Shown: positions 1-5,935 of the stretch, piece after piece | Layout of the letters: each line of letters opens with the position of its first letter | How positions within the stretch are numbered: position 1 is the stretch's first letter | NCBI GenBank assembly: GCA_029934845.1 | Contig: JAOZLN010000109.1 | Location: forward strand, 1-7,886 | DNA from: Candidatus Sabulitectum sp. | Lineage (GTDB): Bacteria; Fermentibacterota; Fermentibacteria; Fermentibacterales; JCC-6 | DNA length: 7,886 nt | Reading direction: 5' to 3' | The notes under the pieces: model-generated | Database searches by the model: none | What the model saw: only the letters and a program-made list of their open reading frames with translations | What the model was told of the DNA's origin: nothing | Program-made: the position numbers and the translations under genes

Positions 1-1614
1 ATGAACAAGAACACCCATTGCAACAGAAGAATGATCAATTCTATAGAAGTCTCTTTCCACAAATGCTCTGTATGTCCACAATCCTGCCCACACCTGCTTA
101 ACGGTCTCGGCTATATGCCCTTCCTCCTGATGATGAGTAAACGAGCTGTAAAGCCCTGCACCACTCCACCCTGGAAGATCTTCGTTATTTGTGCTGGAAC
201 GACATCGAAGTGATATCCCCGGTTCAAACCGCTGGGCCATCACGCTGAGGGAATCTGCGATCCATTCCGGTACTTCACTTTCCATGATCCTCTGCCGCAG
301 CTCTCGAAGAACGGCTTCTCTTTCGTCCACGCCCCAATCGAACTCTTCCAGAGTAATCAGCGAATCTGCAATATGATACAGATCATTGTATATCATGAAC
401 TTATGGTAATAGTAGAAAGGTACTGCAAACCCTTCAGGAATGCTGTGATTCGGTAGGCACCAGGTAAGTTCTCCCAGGCTTGCAGCCTTTGCGCCATAAG
501 CTTCGGAATCAACCAGTCTTATCATGTCGACTGGCAGTATTCTCTGCTCTCTGATCTCTCTTTCTAAAATGGTTGTTTCAGCAGGCCTTACTGACTCAAG
601 CCACGACATTGCATCAGCATAAGATATTTCATTAATCGTGTATCCTCCGGGAAGAGCAGTCAGTCTTACATACTTTCCAACAAGGGCTTTGTACTCCGGT
701 GAATCTGCATAATCAGGAATGTAAATATTTGGTGTGCCATTCTGAATAGCAAGAAGATTAATGTGCGAAAGAGGGGTTTGCGGGATCGTGGTTATAATTC
801 CAGCCACATGACTTATATCATTAGGTATGGATTCAAACACAAGGATATCTTCAGGCGAGAATCCATTGCAGGTGTTGCCGTCGCGAAGAATTCCGCAGGC
901 CAGACCTGTGTTCATTGCGGCGTAATCAACTCCGCTGTACAGATCACTGGTGAGTAAAACGGGAATCCCAGCGCGTTCAAAAGAGTCCAACTCTTCAAGG
1001 TAAATTCTTACTTGAGTCTCTCCTGTGGGGTGATAAACAATTTTCCCCGATGCAAATCTCATCCCCCGGCTGATCTGGTTGAATGCAAGCATAGCTTCTT
1101 CAACATGAACAGGATCACTGGGCCAGAACTCTATGGCGATAACTCCATCGGGGTATTCAACACTGGTATATCTGTCGTGTGCAACAATGCTTCCAGCAAG
1201 AAGTCTTCTGTTGAAGTCTGTGTATGTTCTGGTGTTAAAATCCAACAGACTAAGATTCCATCCAAGAACTTCATTAAAGAACTTCCAGTGATACATAAAA
1301 TCATTAGAATCAATAAAAAACAGCCCGGGCTGATCTGTGCGGATATCTGTAACAAGAAATTTCACCTCTGAGAACTGTAAAGAAGCTGGTTGTTCCCCTC
1401 CGGAAGCCAGCATGTCAAAAACTGCTCTGTCTGAAATATCATGGATCACGCCTCTGTCAAAAAACGAACTGTTATCCTCAAACTCTTCTCCCAGAGTTTC
1501 ACCATAGTGGTCCGAGCAGAATCCAACAGCTGAAAAAGCAAACAGACATACAGGAAAAAACCAGGTTGACACTTTCTCTTTGATATTTACTCCCTTCTTT
1601 GCAGATATACTCAT
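1..1614 (-). CDS. Exported PEP/pyruvate-binding (PEP-synthase-like) protein, C-terminus outside the window
   Basis: The frame is open for 538 codons from ATG 1614 to the left edge, so the C-terminus is missing. Residues 18-33 are hydrophobic after a basic stretch (a signal peptide or anchor). Residues 95-240 match, from memory, the N-terminal region of secreted PEP/pyruvate-binding proteins (LFFIDSNDFMYHW, then FNTRTYTDFNRR). Residues 270-298 look like a swivelling phosphohistidine domain: TPLSHINLLAIQNGTPN, with His284 as the probable phosphorylated residue. Residues 365-538 start the ATP-grasp PEP/pyruvate-binding domain: YGAKAASLGEL (373-383) and RSSTNNEDLPGWSGAG (472-487), equivalent to the RSSxxxEDLP loop of PpsA and PpdK. 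The phosphohistidine domain comes first, as in glucan water dikinases and opposite to PpsA. Family knowledge points to a His-phosphate phosphotransfer reaction; the substrate is unknown, and an exported location is odd for an ATP-dependent enzyme. The start is uncertain: ATG 1614 has no clear SD, whereas AAGGGAG at 1590-1596 sits 5 bases before an in-frame ATC. Confidence 0.85.
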   Translation of the reverse strand, partial: MSISAKKGVNIKEKVSTWFFPVCLFAFSAVGFCSDHYGETLGEEFEDNSSFFDRGVIHDISDRAVFDMLASGGEQPASLQFSEVKFLVTDIRTDQPGLFFIDSNDFMYHWKFFNEVLGWNLSLLDFNTRTYTDFNRRLLAGSIVAHDRYTSVEYPDGVIAIEFWPSDPVHVEEAMLAFNQISRGMRFASGKIVYHPTGETQVRIYLEELDSFERAGIPVLLTSDLYSGVDYAAMNTGLACGILRDGNTCNGFSPEDILVFESIPNDISHVAGIITTIPQTPLSHINLLAIQNGTPNIYIPDYADSPEYKALVGKYVRLTALPGGYTINEISYADAMSWLESVRPAETTILEREIREQRILPVDMIRLVDSEAYGAKAASLGELTWCLPNHSIPEGFAVPFYYYHKFMIYNDLYHIADSLITLEEFDWGVDEREAVLRELRQRIMESEVPEWIADSLSVMAQRFEPGISLRCRSSTNNEDLPGWSGAGLYSSFTHHQEEGHIAETVKQVWAGLWTYRAFVERDFYRIDHSSVAMGVLVH

Positions 1615-1669
1615 CCAGTAGCAAGAGTATTCCCGAATCAATCCCGCAAATATACCATTACATCTTCCA

Positions 1670-1698
1670 TTGACGCAGCTGTCTCTGTGAGTTAACAT
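1670..1698 (+). promoter_or_regulatory. Sigma-70-type promoter for the 130-aa protein gene
   Basis: TTGACG (1670-1675) and TAACAT (1693-1698) are separated by exactly 17 bases, matching the -35 consensus at 5 of 6 positions and the -10 at 4 of 6. The predicted transcript would start near 1705, giving a leader of about 27 bases with an SD AGGGG (1721-1725) 6 bases before the ATG at 1732. No equally good promoter is visible in this gap for the divergent minus-strand gene; TATATT on the minus strand (around 1650) lacks a good -35. Confidence 0.5.
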
Positions 1699-1731
1699 TA
1701 GGTGTAGACCTTATTTAACCAGGGGTATAAA

Positions 1732-2124
1732 ATGAATAAGATCGTTGTACATATGAAGAACGGTGAGATCGCGAAAGGGCACACGAATGATTTTTCTCCA
1801 CAGAAGAGTAAATTTCATCTTACAAGTGCTGATGATCCTGCATGCAAGGAAGAGATTCAACTGGAAAACCTCAAGGCAGTCTTTTTTGTGAACAATTTTC
1901 ATGGAAATTACCTACACACAGATTCTCATGACTTCAGTGAGGCAAAAGTGTCGGGTAAACACATTGCGGTCTCATTCTATGATGGAGAGATCCTCTTTGG
2001 AACATCAGATGCCATTCACAGGAAGAAAACAGGGTTTTTCCTCTTCCCGGTAGACCCTGAAGCAAATACCGAGCGGGTATTTGTAATCAATTCATTTGTC
2101 GATAGTGTTAATATCGTAGAGTAG
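1732..2124 (+). CDS. Small cytoplasmic protein of two similar halves, function unknown
   Basis: This gene encodes 130 residues from an ATG preceded by AGGGG at 6 bases. There is no signal peptide or membrane segment, so it is probably cytoplasmic. The two halves resemble each other. Residues 4-35 (VVHMKNGEIAKGHTNDF, then KSKFHL) parallel residues 79-108 (AVSFYDGEILFGTSDA, then TGFFLFPVDPE). Each is followed by a hydrophobic strand, LENLKAVFFV (44-53) and ERVFVINSFVDSV (114-126). This suggests a duplicated small beta-barrel fold, like PilZ-type or Sm-type barrels. The second half, with GFFLFPxDPExNxERVFV, is a pattern I recall from bacterial domains of unknown function (possibly DUF6982), but I cannot confirm the name. 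No catalytic residues are evident. It has its own promoter, and its last 17 bases overlap the end of the convergent pcm gene. Confidence 0.85.
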   Translation: MNKIVVHMKNGEIAKGHTNDFSPQKSKFHLTSADDPACKEEIQLENLKAVFFVNNFHGNYLHTDSHDFSEAKVSGKHIAVSFYDGEILFGTSDAIHRKKTGFFLFPVDPEANTERVFVINSFVDSVNIVE

Positions 2125-2758
2125 GTTCCTGCTTATCCGGGTGTACCATGGGAACAAATCTTACAGGAATATCTTCGTGCTGAATGGTGTTTGCTCCTGT
2201 TTTTATCACCATAACCAATCGCTGGATCATATCTCCTGTTGGAAGAATCATTCGCCCGCCATCTTTTAGTTGAGTTATAAGATTCTCGGGAACATTTCGC
2301 GGAGCACAGCTTAAAATAATTGCATCAAAAGGTGCTTCTTCCGGCCAGCCAGTGTATCCATCTCCGATCCGCAGGTGAACATCACGACCCATGATCTTCT
2401 CTGCCCTGCGGGCAAGCTCATCAACTATCTCAATGGTAAAGACCTGAAGACCCATTTCATCAAGCAATGCTGCAACATATCCTGACCCTGTTCCGATCTC
2501 CAGCACTTTCTTACCTGAGGTCAGCTTCAGCTTCTCCAGCATGTATGCAACAACAAAGGGTTGTGAGATAGTCTGGCCGTAACCGATGGGAAGCGGATGG
2601 TTGCAGTAAGGATCTTCCAACCGCTGATATCGGTGTTTTGACGGAACAAACCTGTGCCTTTCAACAACTCCCATGGCATGAAGAACCAGATTGTCCTGAA
2701 CTCCCATTTGCTTCAGCAGATCTACCATATTCTTTCTATGCAGACTCCAGTCTGTAAT
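2108..2758 (-). CDS. pcm: Protein-L-isoaspartate O-methyltransferase, probable ATT start
   Basis: This SAM-dependent enzyme methylates isoaspartyl residues in aged proteins so that they can revert to aspartate; it normally acts in the cytoplasm. Numbered from the ATT start (216 aa, near the usual length of about 210), the family signatures are LPIGYGQTISQP (56-67), SAM-binding motif I VLEIGTGSGY (85-94), the acidic end of strand 2 in VFTIEI (106-111), GDGYTGWPEEAPFDAII (132-148), GGRMILPTG (167-175) and RFVPMV (200-205). The reading frame can be opened upstream to an ATG at 2836, but that extension has no family match. ATG 2728 has no SD at a workable distance and would remove the conserved lead-in TDWSLHRKN before MV. 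A perfect AAGGAGG (2765-2771) lies 6 bases from an in-frame ATT (2756-2758), so I place the start there; ATG 2728 is the alternative. The gene is convergent with the 130-aa protein gene (17-base overlap) and divergent from the nickel transport pair. Confidence 0.93.
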   Translation of the reverse strand: MTDWSLHRKNMVDLLKQMGVQDNLVLHAMGVVERHRFVPSKHRYQRLEDPYCNHPLPIGYGQTISQPFVVAYMLEKLKLTSGKKVLEIGTGSGYVAALLDEMGLQVFTIEIVDELARRAEKIMGRDVHLRIGDGYTGWPEEAPFDAIILSCAPRNVPENLITQLKDGGRMILPTGDMIQRLVMVIKTGANTIQHEDIPVRFVPMVHPDKQEPTLRY

Positions 2759-2764
2759 ATCCCG

Positions 2765-2771
2765 CCTCCTT
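2765..2771 (-). promoter_or_regulatory. Strong ribosome binding site of pcm, facing an ATT codon
   Basis: The minus strand reads AAGGAGG, fully complementary to the usual 16S rRNA 3' tail. Six bases later comes ATT in the pcm frame. No ATG, GTG or TTG lies within 5-12 bases, and the first in-frame ATG is 36 bases further on. Confidence 0.7.
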
Positions 2772-2803
2772 CCGGAAGTCACCCTGACACAATATAGTGT
2801 AAA

Positions 2804-2815
2804 CCCTGAACAGGG
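2804..2815. promoter_or_regulatory. Inverted repeat CCCTG-AA-CAGGG in the pcm/DUF1007 divergent gap
   Basis: This perfect 5-bp inverted repeat with a 2-base centre lies in the gap between the divergent pcm and DUF1007 genes. A weaker ACAC/GTGT inverted repeat (2787-2800) lies next to it and contains a minus-strand TATATT that could be the pcm -10. The position is suitable for an operator, but no regulator family is recognisable. It does not match the known NikR operator half-sites. Confidence 0.25.
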
Positions 2816-2912
2816 AAACGAAGAACGAGGTGTCACATCTATCTAAGTCACTTTTCTTCTGCGTCGCTAAATCGCATTGTGTTCCTGTATATTCCAGCAA
2901 CTCGAAACATTC

Positions 2913-2920
2913 AGGGGAGG
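2913..2920 (+). promoter_or_regulatory. Ribosome binding site fixing a TTG start for the DUF1007 gene
   Basis: AGGGGAGG ends 4 bases before TTG 2925-2927. It favours this TTG over the in-frame ATG at 2877, which would place 16 non-signal residues ahead of the signal peptide. Confidence 0.75.
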
Positions 2921-2924
2921 ATCT

Positions 2925-3545
2925 TTGAAACACCTGGTTTTTTATTTTCTTTTTCTTTCCTGGGGCAGTCTGTTTGCCCACCCGCATATGTTCATTGACA
3001 CAGAGATGCAGGTTCGGCTACAGGAAGATATTCTTTTGGGACTGGAGATAACCTGGCATTTCGACCCCATGTTCACTGCGGCCATAACAACTGATTTCGA
3101 CCGAAACAGCGACGGTCGATTTTCTTCTACTGAAAGCTCGGAAGTTTTTTCAAGCGCATTCTCCAATCTGGAGACTTCCGACTATTTTACTTTCCTGGAT
3201 ATCAACGGACAAACATACTCTCCAACGCGAATAGAAGAGTTCTCTGTTTTTATGGAAGATGGCGCGCTGGTTTACAGATTCTTCTGCCCCTTCGATATTC
3301 GCATAACCACAGGAGTTTTCAGAGTTGCAATTTATGACAGTACATTCTACTGTGACATTCTATACAGTGAAGGCACTCCTATCACTATCAGTGGCCCTGG
3401 CAGCGAAACAGCCAGGTTTGCAATAGAACAGAATGATGATATAAGCATTTCCTATGCGGGAACTGTATCAGTGTCCCGGGAGGGGTCAAGCTACTCTGGA
3501 ACGGCATTCCCTCAACAACTTGTTGTCTACTTGAATACCAACTGA
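2925..3545 (+). CDS. DUF1007 family periplasmic protein of a nickel/cobalt transport pair
   Basis: This gene encodes 206 residues from TTG 2925, chosen because the SD AGGGGAGG is adjacent and the product then begins with a clean signal peptide (MKHLVFYFLFLSWGSLFA). Predicted cleavage leaves a mature N-terminus of HPHMFID, the hallmark of DUF1007 proteins. Further family matches are LEITWHFDPMFTAAITTDFD (40-59) and an EF-hand-type loop at residues 59-70, with D59, N61, D63, G64, S67 and E70 at canonical positions. DUF1007 proteins are typically encoded next to, or fused with, NicO permeases and are thought to serve as their periplasmic metal-handling component. Here the stop is 4 bases from a NicO gene, so the two are one operon. 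The two mature N-terminal histidines (H19 and H21 of the precursor) are candidate metal ligands; this is inference. The C-terminal 50 residues are predicted to be beta-rich, without a membrane anchor. Confidence 0.88.
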   Translation: MKHLVFYFLFLSWGSLFAHPHMFIDTEMQVRLQEDILLGLEITWHFDPMFTAAITTDFDRNSDGRFSSTESSEVFSSAFSNLETSDYFTFLDINGQTYSPTRIEEFSVFMEDGALVYRFFCPFDIRITTGVFRVAIYDSTFYCDILYSEGTPITISGPGSETARFAIEQNDDISISYAGTVSVSREGSSYSGTAFPQQLVVYLNTN

Positions 3546-3549
3546 CGTA

Positions 3550-4449
3550 ATGTTCTTTTTTAATTTTAAGCTGACTCTTCCCATTATGCTGCTCTCGGTC
3601 TTTGCATTTGCTCAGCCAAATCCATTTCTGTCAGGCGGTACTACAGAGGAAGAACAAAACGAAACAGAAATAAGAGCACCACACGGTCCTTCCACATGGC
3701 CTGTTATAGGCTCTCTTCTTACTAAAAGCACTTTAGCACAGAGAAGACTTCAGCTGTCAATCTCAACCACCATGTCAGATATCAGAGAAACTGGAAGCAT
3801 GAAAAGCCTCTGGCTGCTCCTGGGGGTTTCTTTCATTTTCGGGGTTCTGCATGCTCTGGGCCCGGGACACAGAAAAACGGTTCTTGTAACATATTTTCTA
3901 GGGCGGGGAACGAAGCCTGTCAAAGGCTTCCTTGCCGGTTTTCTTCTTGCTCTGGTGCATGCTGCAAGCGCAATTGTACTTGTGGGTGGCCTGTACCTTT
4001 TTACTACACACTCTTTGCTGATCTCCGTAGACAAAGTTCAGAACCTATTATTCCCTGTAACATATGCCATCATTCTAGTCCTGGGAGTCTGGATGATTAT
4101 TCACGGAATCATGGAATACAGGGGAAAACACAACAAAATAAACAACAACAGAGGAATTGCCGGGCTGATCCTTTCAGGGCTGGTGCCATGCCCGGCGGCA
4201 TCAGCTGTAATGATACTTTCCATAGCCGGCAATGCCGTGCTGCTGGGAATTCTGTCCATTCTGTTCATGTCTATCGGAATGGGAATTCTTCTTGCGTCAC
4301 TTGGACTCTTCACTGTTATAATGAGGAACAGAGTTGCTGCTCTTATGAAAGAGTCATCCGGATTAGCATCCATGGAGCTGATCCTTCATCTACTTTCCGG
4401 GCTGGCAATGGCACTATTCGGTCTCTTTATGGCTCTTGGCTATCTGTAG
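3550..4449 (+). CDS. NicO-type nickel/cobalt transport membrane protein
   Basis: This gene encodes 299 residues. A signal-like hydrophobic segment (7-21, ending AFA) is followed by a polar periplasmic stretch (22-85) and about six membrane segments (roughly 86-105, 126-152, 167-187, 202-225, 228-257 and 272-298). NicO signatures are HALGPGHRKTVLVTYFLG (101-118), with H101 and H107; ALVHAASAIVLV (134-145), with H137; and GLVPCPAASAVMILSIAG (210-227). Members of this superfamily (RcnA, NicO, HoxN-like) move Ni2+ or Co2+ across the inner membrane; some import and some export. The long His-rich cytoplasmic loop of RcnA exporters is absent, with only a short HNKINNNR loop at 194-201. The DUF1007 partner favours uptake, but direction is inferred. 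There is no obvious SD before the ATG, which sits 4 bases after the upstream stop, so translation is probably coupled. No nickel enzyme is encoded in this window. Confidence 0.9.
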   Translation: MFFFNFKLTLPIMLLSVFAFAQPNPFLSGGTTEEEQNETEIRAPHGPSTWPVIGSLLTKSTLAQRRLQLSISTTMSDIRETGSMKSLWLLLGVSFIFGVLHALGPGHRKTVLVTYFLGRGTKPVKGFLAGFLLALVHAASAIVLVGGLYLFTTHSLLISVDKVQNLLFPVTYAIILVLGVWMIIHGIMEYRGKHNKINNNRGIAGLILSGLVPCPAASAVMILSIAGNAVLLGILSILFMSIGMGILLASLGLFTVIMRNRVAALMKESSGLASMELILHLLSGLAMALFGLFMALGYL

Positions 4450-4570
4450 CTGATAAGCAAAGAACACGACCAGTGCGTTCAGCGCAAGACAAGACTATCA
4501 GGTTTTCAGATTCAACTATATTGCGTATGTTTGAGAGTGAATAGTACCACTAGTAAACAAAGGAAACACA

Positions 4571-5893
4571 ATGTTCAGGATTGTACTACTGATTCTTGTT
4601 ATTCTTGCAGGGCTTGGTTGCTCGGTGAACAGATCCAGTCTGCCCAATATCATTCTCATCAGTATTGATACTCTTCGCGCAGATCATCTGGGATGCTATG
4701 GCTATGAAAGAGATACCTCACCAACTCTCGACAGTCTTGCTGCAGCAGGAACAATGTATACAAGATGTCAGGCACAGGCTCCACACACAACACCTGCTCA
4801 TGCTACAATATGGACAGGTCTTTCGGTGATCTCTCATGGGGCCGGGTACCACAATGGATCTGATTACGGACTGGATCCGGAACTACCTACCATTGCTACA
4901 ATGCTAAAAGATAACGGCTACGTCACCCTTGGAATGGTTAATGTAACTATTCTTAACAACGACTTCGGATTCGCTTCGGGATTTGATTACTTTTCGTGGC
5001 ACCCTAACGGAGAAGCCAGAGCCGGTGAAACCGTCGATGAATACCTGGAATGGCTCGATGATAATCAGGGTAATCCAAACCCTGTATTTGCAATGATACA
5101 TCTTTACGATGTTCATATACCTTTCAATCCTCCTGCCCCTTACGACAAAGCCTTCACAGAGAACGGATCCGAAGGGATCACAAACTGGGAAGCTGATCCG
5201 GAAACTGGTGCTCTGCTCACTCCCGAAGTAACCCCGCATCTGATAGACCTTTACGATGGTGAAATTTTGTGGACAGACAGTCAGTTAAGCAGATTGTTCT
5301 CTGAATTGCGTAACCGCGGTCTAGCAGAGAACACACTGATAATTGTAGTTGCTGATCACGGTGAAGAGTTCCTGGAGCACAATGGATGGGGGCACAGCCA
5401 TGCTCTCTGGCAGGAAATGCTGCATGTTCCACTGATCATTTCCGGTCCCGGTATTCCAGAAGGGTTTATCGATGATCTTCCTACAGGTCAGTTTGATATT
5501 CTTCCCACAATTATGGATTACCTGGATATCCCTGTTCTAACCCAGGTAGACGGTGTAAGCCTTCTTGATTCAACAGCCCGTACCGCCGACAGGGTTATCC
5601 CATCCAGCAGGGTTTCTCCCGACAAATGCTTCCGTTGGGGGCTTGAACAGCACGAAGGTCTTGTTTCAATACTTACAGATGGAATAAAGGGGATAATTAA
5701 CTACGGAAATGAAGATCCCGGAGTAATGTTCATTCTTGAAGATGATCCTGGAGAAAGAGACTCAATCGCACTTGATCCCGATATTTCTGAAGCTCTAGAT
5801 ATATACTGGACCACCCCACCGATTGGAGATCCATTACCTCTTAATGCTGAATCGGTAAATTCAATACTGAATGATCTGGGATACATCAGATAG
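4571..5893 (+). CDS. Exported sulfatase-fold hydrolase/transferase with Thr at the nucleophile position
   Basis: This gene encodes 440 residues from an ATG with AAAGGA 6 bases upstream. Residues 1-17 (hydrophobic, ending LAGLGC) form a signal peptide, probably a lipoprotein signal with Cys17 lipidated, although Gly at -3 is not ideal. The alkaline phosphatase superfamily fold is shown by NIILISIDTLRADHLGCYGY (26-45; metal-binding Asp33), APHTTPAHATIWTG (70-83), HLYDVHIPF (177-185), VVADHGEEF (259-267; Asp262, His263) and GWGHSH (272-277). Aligned on the TG end, the formylglycine motif C/S-x-P-x-R becomes T73-T-P-A-H77, so formylglycine maturation cannot occur. Thr nucleophiles are known in LtaS, EptA-type and nucleotide pyrophosphatase/phosphodiesterase relatives, so a phosphoester substrate is as likely as a sulfate ester. 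No transmembrane bundle is present, unlike LtaS or EptA. It appears to be a single-gene unit, with a 121-base gap upstream and a hairpin after the stop. Confidence 0.88.
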   Translation: MFRIVLLILVILAGLGCSVNRSSLPNIILISIDTLRADHLGCYGYERDTSPTLDSLAAAGTMYTRCQAQAPHTTPAHATIWTGLSVISHGAGYHNGSDYGLDPELPTIATMLKDNGYVTLGMVNVTILNNDFGFASGFDYFSWHPNGEARAGETVDEYLEWLDDNQGNPNPVFAMIHLYDVHIPFNPPAPYDKAFTENGSEGITNWEADPETGALLTPEVTPHLIDLYDGEILWTDSQLSRLFSELRNRGLAENTLIIVVADHGEEFLEHNGWGHSHALWQEMLHVPLIISGPGIPEGFIDDLPTGQFDILPTIMDYLDIPVLTQVDGVSLLDSTARTADRVIPSSRVSPDKCFRWGLEQHEGLVSILTDGIKGIINYGNEDPGVMFILEDDPGERDSIALDPDISEALDIYWTTPPIGDPLPLNAESVNSILNDLGYIR

Positions 5894-5904
5894 AATCACA
5901 TATG

Positions 5905-5929
5905 TCCGGGCAGGAAAAACCTGTCCGGA
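5905..5929. terminator. Hairpin between convergent genes, possible bidirectional terminator
   Basis: TCCGGGCAGG (5905-5914) pairs with CCTGTCCGGA (5920-5929) around an AAAAA loop, giving ten pairs with one G-T wobble. It begins 12 bases after the sulfatase-like gene's stop and ends 7 bases before the stop of the minus-strand gene. Neither side has a real T run (only CCCTTTC on the plus strand), so it may act as an imperfect intrinsic terminator or a 3'-end protecting stem for both transcripts. Confidence 0.6.
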
Positions 5930-5935
5930 TCCCTT

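Noticed and set aside
1012..1371. Plus-strand frame of 119 codons
   Set aside because: It lies fully inside the long minus-strand gene, which has clear family motifs. It has no SD and its composition looks random.
2759..2836. Upstream extension of pcm to ATG 2836
   Set aside because: The 26 extra residues have no counterpart in Pcm, cover the likely promoter and precede a perfect SD.
2877..2924. ATG 2877 as start of the DUF1007 protein
   Set aside because: It would add 16 residues before a complete signal peptide, and the strong SD lies downstream next to TTG 2925.
2837..2924. Nickel/cobalt riboswitch ahead of the transport pair
   Set aside because: The leader is short and I see neither the conserved purine-rich junctions nor the four-helix layout expected of the NiCo class.
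4188..4544. Plus-strand frame of 118 codons
   Set aside because: It is in another frame of the NicO permease gene and runs past its stop. It has no SD or protein-like pattern.
4450..4570. Terminator or promoter between the NicO and sulfatase-like genes
   Set aside because: Only a 4-bp stem (TGCG/CGCA) and poorly spaced promoter-like hexamers are visible, too weak to annotate.
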